Assembly (NCBI RefSeq): GCF_001653235.2
Contig: NC_035791.1
Location: forward strand, 4,464,001-4,528,000
From: Pochonia chlamydosporia 170
Lineage: Eukaryota > Ascomycota > Sordariomycetes > Hypocreales > Clavicipitaceae
Length of the DNA: 64,000 nucleotides
Reading direction: 5' to 3'
Shown here: positions 43,237 through 54,925 of the stretch, in pieces
Position numbering within the stretch: the first letter of the stretch is position 1
How the letters are laid out: each line of letters starts with the position of its first letter
Notes under the pieces: model-generated
Database searches by the model: none
What the model saw: only the letters and a program-made list of their open reading frames with translations
Told to the model about the DNA's origin: nothing
Translations under genes and position numbers: made by a program

Positions 43237-46200
43237 TGCAATACTTGAGTAGACTAGTCGTTGTCTTGTCTGCATGTGCAACAACAACCACAATATCGTT
43301 CCGTTTATCGTTGGCTTTCGAGTTCCTGGGTTGACGACTTGGAATGCCCGTCGGGTCAACATCAGCCGGCATATAGTGTAATAAGAATTCTCCAAACACG
43401 CTCTGCCTGCCTGCCTTCTCTTGGTACTGTCTGTGAAACTGATTATGTTTTGTTTGAACAGCTGTGTTAGCTGCTCTCCGCTATTTGCGAACAGTTTCGC
43501 TTGCTCTTCATTTTTGACATGTACAGAGCTCTCGCAACATTCAAATTTGTGGGGGAGTTCAATAGGAAGTTTCTCATTTCACACCACCCAACAGTTACGG
43601 GGATGATAGTTCGAGTCGTACAGATGACATCACACATATGTATCCTTAGAAAAGAGGCGGAAACTGAGTATGCAGCCGAGGCATCAAAGCTCGATACCTC
43701 CTTGATTTGCGTAACAAGTCCTCCGTGGCATGTTCTCGTTGACGGAGCAAAGTTGGGTTGCTGCGAACCCAACGCAAAAGCCTGTTATCGTCGACTTTTC
43801 TATCAGGTACTGATAAGGCGCAGAGTTGAGGCATCACTGACTTTGGCCATTATAGGCGTTGTGGCACAACATACTTCGGACGTACCTTCAACTTGCTTTT
43901 CGAGCATGTCTACCTGGGGCCGGTTCGCAGGTATTATTTTCGGAGCACCCCGGTGTTGGTCCATTCGTGTCGAGAAAAAAAAAAAACACAACTGTGACAA
44001 AGGAAAGGTAAACCAACTGGCCAAGGGTCTTAAATAGCCGAGGTCGACGAAGGATGATGTAGTCAGTACCTCACAGCGAGTGGCGCAAACATGTCGGCGT
44101 CGAAATGTTCTCTCCTCATGACATGGGTAATAAAATACTCATACAGCATTGTACTGTTTTTGAAATAGTGGAACAAAATCATTGAGGAGCTGTTTTTTCG
44201 GACCGGTTCAGTAACACTTCGTGAACAGGAACAGATTCAGACACAGGTTCCGGCAACAGGTTCCGGTCTCATCAGGCTGCAGCATCGGTTAGAAGACTTC
44301 AGTTGGTCTTTGATGTCGGACATGTATCGGTTTTTGGGTGGTCCTTTGCAACGGTAATCCGCTCTGGGCAGCACAACATGAACTAGACTGTCCCGCGAGT
44401 ACCTTTTGGAGAGCAAATCGGACCTGGCATCATTTGTATACTACCAACCAGCACGTCGATCATGACCTGCATTTGGCAACGTACCAGGTTAATCAGCTCT
44501 TGACCGGCTGCAAGATGAGTCCACAATATGGGGATTGGAGCATACCACCTTACCAGCAGGGCAAACATGTAACGCTTCATGACCAAGTGGTAATTTCAGT
44601 GCAGCTTTGTGTAGCAGTTTGACAGCCAAACGCTAGATATTTGGAGCGCCCTGAGCACAATATCCTGACTGTTGATCGCCTTCAAAGGTTGAAAGATCGT
44701 CAGGTTCACGTACACCAACTGGCATATAGGGCATTGGTCAACCAGCTTCTCTGCCTTCCTGCCGCCCTTGACTGCCCACGAACCGTGGCACAAAGTGTCC
44801 TAAAAAGTCGTCAACAGCTCAGGGGATTACAGTAAAGTCTTCAGTTCTAAGCAAAAATTGTGTCACCTGGCCCTTGCATGTCTGGAATAACGTACCGGCT
44901 TGGGCAGGTCATCTCGTGACTGCATATTTGGTAGTGCAGAGTTGATGCCCCGTCACCAAGTGAAAGCAAGCAATACTGGAGGTCATTGTTGCCCAATGTC
45001 ACAACACGGAAGCTCCTGGCCGCCATTGACGCAACGACCAGGGCGTGTGGCTGCTTAATTAATTGCCGTGGGCATGATGGACATGGCACCTGCGCTGGGA
45101 AGCACTGGTCCATCAACTTCATTGGCATCAAGTAGGGCATATCTTTTTCGGTGGCCATTCTGATGGGTCGTGGCGATGCCAGGGTTTGGATCCGATAGGC
45201 CGGGATTCAAGGGACGACGAGAGACCCCATTCGGCGCTCTGTGGGCGAGTCTGGAGGAGAACTGCTGGGGGTGGCAGCTAATTTAATTTCCACGGAAAGC
45301 ATTGAGGCAGTGGAATAGCCAAAAGGTGATGGCAAAATTAGGTTTCGTGAAGGATGCAACGCTCATTTGTGAGAAAATAGCCGTTGTCAGGGGAGCCAGG
45401 GGCAGGGCCCCGAGCTGTCAATGGGAGAAGATTGACCAAAACGGCTGAAGCCATGAAAAAGCTGCGATGGATCAAATAGTTTACTTTAGAATGCATGTGG
45501 TGATAAACACAGCAGTGGCTGCCAAGGACAAAATGATTAAGTTACCACAGCTAGTCTACCTAGGTACGGAGTACCGTCTGGTCAACTCTACGCAGCATGC
45601 TAAGCGAATGCCAGGTGATTTGTGGGTTATTATTGGCAGGAGCGTGTCAGTCATGGGGAAGCGGTGGAAGGTGCGGCCGGTTCAACGTCCAGTCTGGTCA
45701 TTATTTTTGGCAAACCGGACGCCGGAATCGTACCAAGGGACATGCAGCAGGAGCACTAGCAGTTGGTCAAGACCAGACGACGGTCTTGATGCCCAGTTCG
45801 GGAGGTGGGCGGCGGCCAAAATAACAAAAGAACCGAACAAATTACTTACGCCAAGGGTTTGGATCCAGCAAAATTTTGGAGGCGGCCTTGTGGCTTGTTG
45901 ACGAGAGCAAAGCAAAGTGGTTGACCTCTCCAGCCTTCAACCCAGCTCTTGGGAAGTTGGGGGGTAAGATCGAAATTGTGTGGCGTCGCTCCAGGTTGGG
46001 TCGATGGCGGAGGTGAGGGGTCCAATGATGTAACCGGCTGCGAACCTGGCCACTTGGAGACGGGCAAACTCATATGCTGCGTTGTCTAGACCTCGACAGT
46101 TCTGCACTTGGGAATGGGAGGACAACACTTGTGCTCAAAAAATTCAATGGACTGCGCGGTTTTAAATCAGATGACATATCGAGGAAGGCCTTTGCAGTAG

Positions 46201-49200
46201 TAGTGGTAGCCTCAGCTTGATTGCATCAACTGGTTTTCTCCAGTGATAGATAGGTGTGGCTGCTCAAGCTCGTCGTGACGATTTCCAAACACGGAGTAAG
46301 CGCCGTGGAAGCAATTGAGGACTTTTCGTCAAGTCTACAGACTTGATTACAGTCAGGGGCCAAGAGCCCACCAGACCGGATTGGCATATCCAATGTTCAA
46401 ACCGTCGGGTGCGCCGCACCTGCTCCAGGCCAGTGGGCTGGCTACTGTAATGTCTGGTGCGTCCAGAAGGTCTCACAGACTGACAGGTTTCCATATGAAC
46501 TGGACGTCCAATGTTGACGCAAGAGTTTGCTGGGGTCCATAAGCTCAGATCAACAAGGGCCAAGATTGCCTGCTCCATTGTCTCAGGGGTCGCTGGCTTA
46601 CCCCATGCGTTGCTTAATCACAGCCTGGCGAGTGAGTGCATGTGCACCGGATGTATGTTCGTACGGAGTTCAGTGCAAAGCACAGTACAGAGTACTTGGC
46701 ATCAAACCAGAATGCCGCCCGCCCTCAAAACAGACGACGTGGACTGTGTTGGAGATAGGAGTCAAGTTCAAATACTGCAACATGAAGTTACCCCTCGGCG
46801 GCGTACAACAGGCACGCAACAGACCGGACCAGGCCAGACCAGACAACAAGGCTTGACAAGACCAGCACTTGAGCATCAAATGGAAAGTCATGTCTGGGCG
46901 AGGCAAGTACGAGCTGCACGAGCTTCCCCAAAGCTGCAACAGAGCTGCAGAGCTGCACAGAGCTGCGCACAGCCGCGCACAGCTGCATGGACGGAGCCCG
47001 ACGACGTCACGTCAACCTGCTCCATCCAACCAGACCATTTGATCCAGGCTGGTGTGCATCCATCCAGATGTGCATGGCATGGTCTCAACCCTTGGCACCA
47101 GACATCTTGTTTGCTTCCAACCTTGAATTCCTCTTGCTGCTGATCTCTTGTACCTAAGCTAAGCTCAGCTCCGAGCTGACACTGCATTCATTGACTTTAC
47201 ATCTTCTTTTCTTCATTTTTTTTTATTTGTGTTTTTGGCAAAGTCCAACCAGACTCGAGTCGAAATCATCCCCTCCGACGACACGACGACGAGACAGCCA
47301 CACACGCACACGCTCCTCTTCGCTCCGTGTTAAATCCAACGTCGACCTCCAATCTGCATATCCCCACATCCTAAATCGCTCCCCTCGCTCACCTACTCGT
47401 TTCTTCCTTTTTCTCGCACACCCCAGCTCCCGGCTCCCCATGTTGGCTCGGCTGTTGGCTCAAACACTCCGTGCCTATTAATTAATTAATTTGTTTAATT
47501 TTCCTCTAAATCCGTTTGTTCCCTTTTCCCGCTAGCCGAGCCCGTGTTCCGCGGTTCATTAGACACAGAACTTGGTGGGACAAGCATTGCGACAATCTGG
47601 CACTGATAGAGCTGGCGCTGACGAGGGTCAGGACCTATCCAGACATCCCCCCGTCATCCAGTTGTCATTTTGGGTCCAAGGGTTCCCAAAGAAGATAGAT
47701 ACCCAGGGGATACCCATCTGATGTTCGCTTCGCCTCCACTTCACAGTTCTCAAGGTTGCTTCGCGCCGTCTGGTCGTCATTCGACTGCCTGTTGGTTCCC
47801 CACGTCTAAAGCTCCCTGACTGACCCAAGGACTGGAGAAGTGACTGACTGAGCCATCTCGTCCTGTCAGTTTTGCTATCTGTCTCGCCGTCAAGTCTGGC
47901 TCTGGTCTGTTGCTCACAGGGCGCGAGTTGTCCACAGCTTTTTGCGTCTGCGTCGACGCCTGCATTTTGCGCAAAGCCTACTTGACACCAACGAGTCTGG
48001 TCTGGTTGAATACCACCAGCGCATCTCTACCACCAAACCAGCCCAGGCGTTGTTCAGGCCACCAAGTCTTGGTCTTGACTGATCCAGTGCCCAAGCGTTG
48101 GTTTCATATCCGGGTATATCTGCAGGTATGTGTGATACCACACTGCTGGTCGAAAGGGCTTGTTGCTTCTCAGGCCAGACGGGCTACATGAAAGGAGTAT
48201 CTTGTTAGCCGCTTTATCCCACGACCTGCTCTTGAAGCTCTGAGAGCCAGGCAAGTGGTGGTTTCTTTCAATGTTGGGCAAAGGCCGTCTGGGTTTGATG
48301 GGCTCCAAGCTGGTGCTCCTCGCTCAATTCCACTCGACGCGAGCCTCAACTTCCATCCACTCACTCACCCACTCATCCATTCACTTACTCCATCCCGTCT
48401 GTGTCTGTCTGTCCCTTTCAATTTGACCTCACTTCTTCTTGCCTTGCCCTGTCCACATCAACTCAAGACCACTCAACCACTCAACCGGCCCTGCTCAACT
48501 CACTCCCACCCATGTCTCCATGTCCCCATTACCCTCCTTAGCCTCTTTGCCCTCGTTGCCCTCATCTCATCTCTTGGGCCGACCAAAGGATAGTGCCACC
48601 CACATCGTCCAACCGTTGTCCACCACCTTCACGACACTACCCCACTAGCGGCCCGCTGAGGCCAATTCTCCATGTTCATCCACTGACATCCTGTCCAGAG
48701 ACGCCGTTCTACCCACACTCCATCACGGCAGGCGGAAAGGATCCTCCTCGCAGAAATTTAATACATTAGACAGCTGTGTTCCAGCCGCGCTGCTTGCTGA
48801 CCACTGGTCCAACCACTTTATTTCTCCGTCGACTCGAGTTTCCTCACCAAGCTTCTTCCGCCAGACACCAAGCTCGACCGAAGGGCGGCATAGCTTAGCT
48901 TAGCTTTTGCGACAGACCGACTCCGTCTGCTTTTTCGAAGCTCTATTTTCATTGTCTCATATCGGGCAAGGGCGTTGCGGTCGCACGGGACTCACGACAA
49001 GCCTTGCCATCAACTTGAATTCGGTGCTGGAGTTGTTGGCCGGTCTCTCAACTCAACTGCCTCGGAGTTGGCACAACCTAGTGTGTCACGCTGCGGTCAC
49101 AAAACCATTTCAAACCTCACCTTGGCCGCCGTTCGGGTGTTTGTTTCGTCGACCCGATTCGCAGAGGGCTTCCCGGATAACACCAGCTCTACTTTCTCTC

Positions 49201-49242
49201 TTCGCCCCCAAACCGCGGCTGGCCTGATACACAAGCGTAACA
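43237..49242. other. Gene desert of 6 kb upstream of ypd1
   Basis: I find no supportable protein gene. The longest frames (43501-44037; 46511-47143) have no domain and skewed composition. Features present are an A12 run near 43979, an inverted repeat at 45767-45789, a TACGGAGTAC word at 45565, several CTGGTC/GACCAG words, and irregular AGCTGC repeats at 46908-46986. The final ~1.8 kb (47.4-49.2 kb) is C/T-rich and may be a very long ypd1 leader or promoter. Confidence 0.55.
46908..46986. repeat. Irregular AGCTGC/AGAGCTGC repeat cluster
   Basis: The hexamer AGCTGC or one-base variants occurs about eight times within ~80 bp. It gives the surrounding frame (46511-47143) its biased composition. 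It is a minisatellite-like cluster. Confidence 0.75.
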
Positions 49243-49939
49243 ATGGCGCCTGCTGAGGATAAGGTTGGTCTAGCTTGACAAAGTGTGTCCTAGTTCAATT
49301 ACTTACACCATGGGTAGACTAGCGCGGATGCATCTGCTGAGCTCGCGTTTGGAGATGCCATTGATATGAATACTTTTGATCAGATTTTGGAAATGGACGA
49401 CCCTGGAAGTGACGAATTCAGTTCGTCAATTGTTTTTGGCTTCTTCACACAAGCACAAGAAACATTTGATAATATGGACACAGCTCTGTGAGTCAATCTC
49501 AGAATACATGAGCTTCCGTGGCTATTTTCACTCCCATTCATCTTCAAAAATCTTAGATGGTGGGCATTCTTGGCAATCACTTGCTCACCCTTCAGGCTGC
49601 CTTTATTCAAAGCGGTGTCTGTACTCTTTAAGAACGAAATCTAACTGGTATAACTTCGTAAATAGATCAGAGAAAGATCTCAAGACTCTATCAGAACTCG
49701 GCCACTTCCTCAAAGGCTCGTCAGCTACATTGGGCCTGATCAAGGTTAGGGACGGTTGCGAGAAGATCCAGCGTTACGGCAAGAACGAGAATTTGGACGG
49801 GTCTTCAGAACCCGACTCGGAGCTATGCCTAACGCGAATCAAGGAAGCACTCAAAACGGTCAAGACAGACTACCAAGATGTTGAGAGGAGGTTGAAGGCG
49901 TACTATGACAAGGGCGAGGGCAAGGACGACGATGCTTAG
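49243..49939 (+). CDS. ypd1: YPD1-type histidine phosphotransfer protein
   Basis: Three exons (49243-49263, 49318-49487, 49666-49939) join to 154 aa. The product relays phosphate from hybrid histidine kinases to response regulators such as Skn7 and Ssk1 in the osmotic/oxidative stress pathway, and moves between cytosol and nucleus. The sequence FGDAIDMNTFDQILEMDD, SSIVFGFFTQAQETF and ELGHFLKGSSATLGL is the four-helix HPt core, with H77 as the phosphorylated residue and K80/G81 beside it. The C-terminal helix (DYQDVERRLKAYYDKG) is complete. Intron 1 starts GTTGGT, an unusual donor, but the spliced product MAPAEDK-TSADASAEL restores a family-like N-terminus. Intron 2 is 178 nt with a CTAAC branch site. 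If exon 1 is not used, initiation at the internal ATG near 49366 would shorten the protein. Confidence 0.92.
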
Positions 49940-51098
49940 AAAGCACATGATAGACTCCCACCCGGTACATGCTCAGCCGATAAACTAGATCTCCGATGCC
50001 CAGAGGCGCTGCAGCCGGAAACTACAGTCCCGACAACAGCTGATCGAAATGCAACGGTCTCGAGGAAGGCATGATGGTTGAGCAGACTGTCTAGCGTTGG
50101 AGAGGCTTGCACTGGGTGGTTTTATGCATTTTCTCTCTATTTCTTGTTCTGTATGGGGGTTTGAAAAAGGCACAAGGTCGCCCGGGTGGTCCTGGATGGA
50201 GGGACTCTGATTTCGCTTGCTTGGAGGTTTTGGGTTAGGCATGAAGGCCATTTGCGTAACAGTCACAGTCAGTAGCCTTGAAGCAGAATCAGGTTAGGTA
50301 GTTGATGGTTATCACTGCGGATGTAGCATAGGGGAGATACCCGCTAGAGGGGCTGACGAAAAGGTATACATTGAATGCATGACGAACAAATCGCAATAAC
50401 GCAGGAGCTAAACTCGTAGCGAGGCGTATTGTGGCCAAAAAGAAGAAGAAAAATGATAAGATTGGCCTTCGAGGCGGCTGTAGAATCTTGTATCTGCATT
50501 GGACAAATTGCCTTGGATGTGTCTAGTAGGTCCATATGGTTGACAATTTAGTGATAAGCCCGAACGGGCAGTTATCACTCAATCAGTATGGGTGTGTGAA
50601 TGGAGCAAATCGACATATGTTAACGGTCAGCGGAGTTGGGTGGCGCGGCTTGGGGAAGCTGAGATTGTGCCGTCTTGTCAGATCTGGTCCAGTCTGGGGC
50701 CTAAGCCTTACTCTGCAAGTCTCAGCTCCATCGTCCAAAGCTCGCCGACTATCATCAACATCGCCTGGTTCTTGCCAACATTATCACCTCTTAATATAGA
50801 AAAGCACGCAAGTCTCGGTGTGTGATAGCCTCTCCTACCCAACAGGCAAGTCATTTCCAGCTGATACCTACGTGGAGACAGCAAATTCATCACATTTGCT
50901 GCGCAAGGCTGCCAGCCACATTCACGCTTCGTGCTGAACCAGCTTCAGCGCATCTTGGACTTATACGGAGACCTTACTCATACCAACATTGCACAAAGAA
51001 GACAAGATTCACACCTGCACCGAGTTGTTTGGCGCCCGCCGCCTTGCTACGGGAACACCTGAACAGGATTGAGCGTGTACCGAGCATTCCTCTGTACG
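49940..51098. other. Intergenic DNA, ypd1 to the 2H phosphoesterase-like gene
   Basis: About 1.16 kb contains the ypd1 3' region and the next promoter. An upstream exon of the following gene cannot be excluded. No other feature is evident. Confidence 0.5.
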
Positions 51099-51797
51099 AT
51101 GCCTCCACGACCAAACCCCACCCATTTTCTGTCCCTACAACTTGCCAGCGCGCAGTTGACGAAAAGCCTTGCTACATTCCGAGCAGATGTCACGGGTGCG
51201 AATGGCTTTGGTGTTCCTGAAGATGCGGTACGCCCACCTGGCACACTGCACCTCACGCTGGGTGTGATGAGTTTGAAACAAGAAGGTGTCAGTCAGGCCG
51301 TTGACCTGTTGAATACCCTCAAGCCGAGAGAAATTCTATCACAATTGAGAGCTGTTCCTAGCTCCGTGCCATCTACGGATAACTCTCCATCTCGCAGCAC
51401 AGCCGGGGGCTTGTCAATATCTCTCCGTGGACTACACTCCATGACGTCTGCGTCCAAGACGTCCGTGCTGTATGCTCCACCTACAGATGCCGAAGGGATT
51501 TTATATAAACTCTGCGAAGAACTGCGGCAACCTTTCCGCGAGACGGGTCTGATGGAGGATGACGGTCGACCACTTTTGCTGCATGCCACGATTGTTAATA
51601 CGATATATGTTAGGGGAAGAGGAGGGGCGAGACGGAAGGAGAGACTGATGCTTGATGCGAGGGATTTGATGAGCAAGTATGAGGATTATGTGTGGGTGGA
51701 GGATATGCCGGTTTGTAGGGTGGCGGTTTGTAAGATGGGTGCGAAGAAGGTTGATGGGGATGAGGTTTATGAGGTTGAGGGTGAGATTGAGATATGA
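51099..51797 (+). CDS. AKAP7/2H-phosphoesterase-like protein
   Basis: A single exon encodes 232 aa, starting at the first ATG (51099). Two H-x-T motifs, H51-L-T53 in GTLHLTLGVM and H162-A-T164 in LLHATIVNT, ~110 residues apart, are the double catalytic signature of the 2H phosphoesterase fold (RNA ligase-like/cyclic phosphodiesterase, and the AKAP7 central domain). The N-terminus THFLSLQLASAQL and the tail segment DYVWVEDMPVCRVAVCKMG fit the AKAP7-NLS/ASCC1-C-terminal family. Members act on 2',3'-cyclic or 2'-5' linked nucleotides or bind AMP. The true substrate in fungi is not established. Codon use turns G-rich in the last third (GAGGATGAGG-type runs), unlike the N-terminal half. The protein is complete. 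Confidence 0.82.
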   Translation: MPPRPNPTHFLSLQLASAQLTKSLATFRADVTGANGFGVPEDAVRPPGTLHLTLGVMSLKQEGVSQAVDLLNTLKPREILSQLRAVPSSVPSTDNSPSRSTAGGLSISLRGLHSMTSASKTSVLYAPPTDAEGILYKLCEELRQPFRETGLMEDDGRPLLLHATIVNTIYVRGRGGARRKERLMLDARDLMSKYEDYVWVEDMPVCRVAVCKMGAKKVDGDEVYEVEGEIEI

Positions 51798-52536
51798 GGG
51801 GTTGAGAGATGCGTGTTGCAGAGAAGCGGTGTGTAGAGATGGATGGTATTTGGTTTCAAGGAGTTAGATATGGTTGTTTTGGTGTGTAATGAGGATGAAG
51901 CTTGAGCCATATGGCGTGGAGTTTGGCTGATGCCTGGGTTGTGGTGGAAGGTACTTGGTTGCGAAGTTCTTTGTTCTTGTTGCCGGTTGACAAATAACTA
52001 TTGACGCAATTGGGTACCGGTACAGTACAGTACAGATAGACTAGAAATAATAGAGAAACATTTATTGTCCAGTAAGAAATACTTTTTGTTTTGCACCAGC
52101 GTTGTTCAAGTCTTTCCCTGCTTGTTTGCCTCCCCACCTTCATCCATCTGCACTACATCCGTACTTTACGGAGAAGATCCACAGTCGATTGACTTCAGCC
52201 ACTTCAACCTCAACCTTGAACCTGGGAAGCTCACCTGCCCTTCAGGCAACCACGTTGGAAATAAGGGCCTTTTCGCCTCTCCCTGGCTTGGCCACGAATC
52301 ATCAACCCATCTTCCACATACAATCACAACTTGGGCATCACAGTCAAGCTTGCGCGCATCCAGCAACAATGCGGAAGCAAGCCCGACCTACATCGCAACG
52401 ACGACCCCGCTAAGCTCTTGATGAATCCGACGACATACAACATTTGAGACACGCGGGCACAACTATTTTCCCCGAGTCCACGAGCCAAAGAATATCAGAT
52501 AAACAAAACACCACCAGTACCGAGTTCCCAGCCTCA
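51798..52536. other. Intergenic DNA before the coiled-coil gene
   Basis: About 740 bp, C-rich near the right end, probably a leader. It includes a GTAC-rich patch (52015-52035) with four short repeats. A TTG-initiated extension of the next gene's frame begins at 52444, but no ATG occurs before 52537. Confidence 0.5.
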
Positions 52537-54137
52537 ATGCACACTCCAGAAAAGCGCCGCGGCGGCAGCCATGTCCTGCGCACCGGTTCCAGACACAGCC
52601 ATGCAACACCATCCACAGCGAATGCCACGACAAACAGCAACAGCAACAACAACAGCAGCGGCAGCATGCCCGCGATGCCTCCCCGCGCCGCAATGGTCAA
52701 CAACAACGCATCCGTACCCGAAGACGCCCACGAAACCACAAGCACAACGTCCAGCGGCGGCGGCGGCGCATCCCTTACCGACAAGGACAAGGAGGGCGGT
52801 TCCGGTCCCGCGCGCTCAGTATCAGTCCGGTATAACAACTCGTCCAAGGAGAAGCAAAAGGACCGTGACGCGGCAGTCATGCGGGAAAAGGACGAACGCA
52901 TCGCATATCTCGAGAAAGAGATGGATATCATGGAGCGGGAGTTTCAGCGCGAACTGGATAAACTGAGTCAGAATGAGAGCGAGACAGCTACATTTTGGCA
53001 AGCGAAGCACAGTGCCTTGAACCAGCAGTACCTGCGGACGGATACGGAGTTGCGGCTGCTGAGGGCGGAGGTTGATGTGCGGGAGGCGGAGAGGGAGGAG
53101 CTGCGGCAGGGGTGGGAGGTGTTGAGGAGGGAGTTGAAGGAGCGGGATGATGAGATTAGGGGGTTGAGGGGCCAGATAAGGGGGTTGAAGGAGTTTGTGA
53201 GTACGAGTACGAGGACGGATGGGCAGACGAGTGATGAGGTTTTTGGGGATGGGATGGCGAGGTTGGGGAATGGGTTGCAGAATTGGGTTATTACGAATTT
53301 TCGGAGGGCAAAGCTGGGTATGTTTCTTCTGTCTCATCAGCATTTCGACGTATCGGGATAACTGCTGACATTTTCTGGATTCCTGGTAGTCGACTTTGTG
53401 ACAGTAGACGAGGCAACGCTCGCGGAACTGGGTGAACTGGTCCCCATGTACGAGGAACTTGCGCAGACGGCCAAGGTACACTTGTTGCAGTCGATTGTGT
53501 CCAAGGTCCTAGTGGAAATGGTGTTTGATGCCTACTTTGTAGGTCTGTCGGATGGCCAGACGCGGGACTTTCGACAAATGGAGGAGCTTCTATCCTCCTT
53601 TGGTACGTACATGCTTAAAAGACAAATTGTTTTTGGATGTGCTAACAAGACACAGCGGCCACAGACGAATCCATAAACCAATGGCGCGCATCCACACTCG
53701 CCCTTATACGCCGCGACGCTCCTCAACTCCTCCAAACCTCTACGACAGGATACGTCGAACAAGTGATTTCTCGAACAAACCGGATTCTGGACTCCATCAC
53801 CGACAGCAGCACCGCATCGTCGACTTCACGCTCGGAGGCACGAGACTCGGCGCTCCGCGTCCTGGTCAACAACTCGGTCGAGCTGGCGCGGCTGCTGGTC
53901 GCGCAAAAGGCCGTGTTGAGGGTGTACATGCCACAGGTGCTGCCGCATCAGCAGGTCATGTTTGAGGCGGAGACGATGGAGGATGTGGGCGGGGAGGACG
54001 AGGAGGCTCTCGCGAGGAGGGAGATTTGGTGTGTTGTGTTCCCGGGGGTGATTAAGCATGGGGATGAGAATGGGGGCCAGATGCAGTTTCGGAATGTCAT
54101 TGCTAAGGCGAGGGTTCTTTGTAGTCCTGAGGATTGA
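52537..54137 (+). CDS. Uncharacterised fungal coiled-coil protein
   Basis: Three exons (52537-53317, 53390-53602, 53656-54137) join in frame to 491 aa. The N-terminus is basic and then Asn/Ser/Gly-rich. A strong coiled coil spans ~110-240 (DAAVMREKDERIAYLEKEMDIMEREFQRELDKL through EVDVREAEREELRQGWEVLRRELKERDDEIRGLRGQIRGL). A conserved-looking globular C-terminal half begins with NWVITNFRRAKL-VDFVTVDEATLAELGELVPMYEELA and includes EMVFDAYFVGLSDGQ and a final FPGVIKHGDENGGQ. I have seen similar architecture only in hypothetical proteins of filamentous ascomycetes and cannot name a function. Splice sites are canonical (GTATGT/TAG, GTACGT/CAG), and intron 2 has a GCTAAC branch. It converges with the membrane protein gene, 254 bp apart. 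Confidence 0.82.
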
Positions 54138-54391
54138 ATATGGGTGTATGTATGGGTTCTAGGTCACTGGATAGATTTGCATGGGCGTTGGATCATAGCG
54201 ATAGGTGTTTAATGATACATTGCATGGGCTGTTGACTTTGCATTCTGTCAGAAATCCTTCTACACATGTGGACACATAGGTAACAGGACAAAGTCAATCT
54301 AGGATAAATTCATCGCAGGGTATCATTACAACTACCAATAAATCAGCCAAACAATCCCATCCCGCACATCATCAATTCGCACCATCCAAAA

Positions 54392-54925
54392 CTAATCCCT
54401 CGTCCTCGTCGGATCCCAAGGCGAAGCCCTCCTCTCCGGCACAGCACTAAGCGTACTCTGCTGCCCGGGCGTCATCTGCCCCGACGCCAAGTCCGGCGTC
54501 AAAGAACCACTCGCACCCACATCCGATACCCTCGCCGTTCCCTCCGCCGGTTTCTTCTTGTTCTCCTTCTTCCTCCTCTCGCCGGAGAGCTTCAGCGCAT
54601 CAATGTGGCTGCGCTCAAAGGCTTTCGCGTACGACAACCCCGAGCCGGGCTGTGGTTCGGCGCGCGACGACGTGCCCGAGGGTCGATGGTCGTCGAGTTC
54701 CTGGTCGGCGGTGTCTTTGGGCGGGTTGGGGTTGGTGTTGCTGCGTTTGCGCTTCCACCAGGCCATGATTTTGGGCCAGGGCAGTCCGAGCCACCCGAAG
54801 AAAGCGAGTCCTATGATTGTGAGGATGATGAGCACGGGGATGAGGACGCTGAGGTTGGGGCCCGAGTAGTCGTTGCGTTTGGGGTGGATGGTGGCGGTGG
54901 GTGGTGGAAATGGGTTTGGTGGCAT
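54392..54925 (-). CDS. Single-pass membrane protein, hypothetical
   Basis: A single exon encodes 177 aa. The first ATG of the frame is at 54925. After ~25 polar residues with prolines, one strong hydrophobic helix (VLIPVLIILTIIGLAFFGWLG) is followed by PWPKIMAWWKRKR, a positive flank that would place the C-terminal ~125 residues in the cytosol. That part is Ser/Pro/Lys-rich with no known motif apart from a repeated SGERRKKENKKK basic stretch. No signal peptide is evident; it reads as a type III-like anchor protein. Length and codon use are normal. Function is unknown. Confidence 0.65.
   Translation of the reverse strand: MPPNPFPPPTATIHPKRNDYSGPNLSVLIPVLIILTIIGLAFFGWLGLPWPKIMAWWKRKRSNTNPNPPKDTADQELDDHRPSGTSSRAEPQPGSGLSYAKAFERSHIDALKLSGERRKKENKKKPAEGTARVSDVGASGSLTPDLASGQMTPGQQSTLSAVPERRASPWDPTRTRD

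Noticed and set aside
43501..44037. 178-codon plus-strand frame in the desert
   Set aside because: No ATG in the best position, an A12 run inside its coding sequence near the end and no recognisable motif.
46511..47143. 210-codon plus-strand frame with an ATG
   Set aside because: Its middle is produced by AGCTGC-type repeats and the amino-acid makeup is not protein-like; antisense frames are equally long in part.
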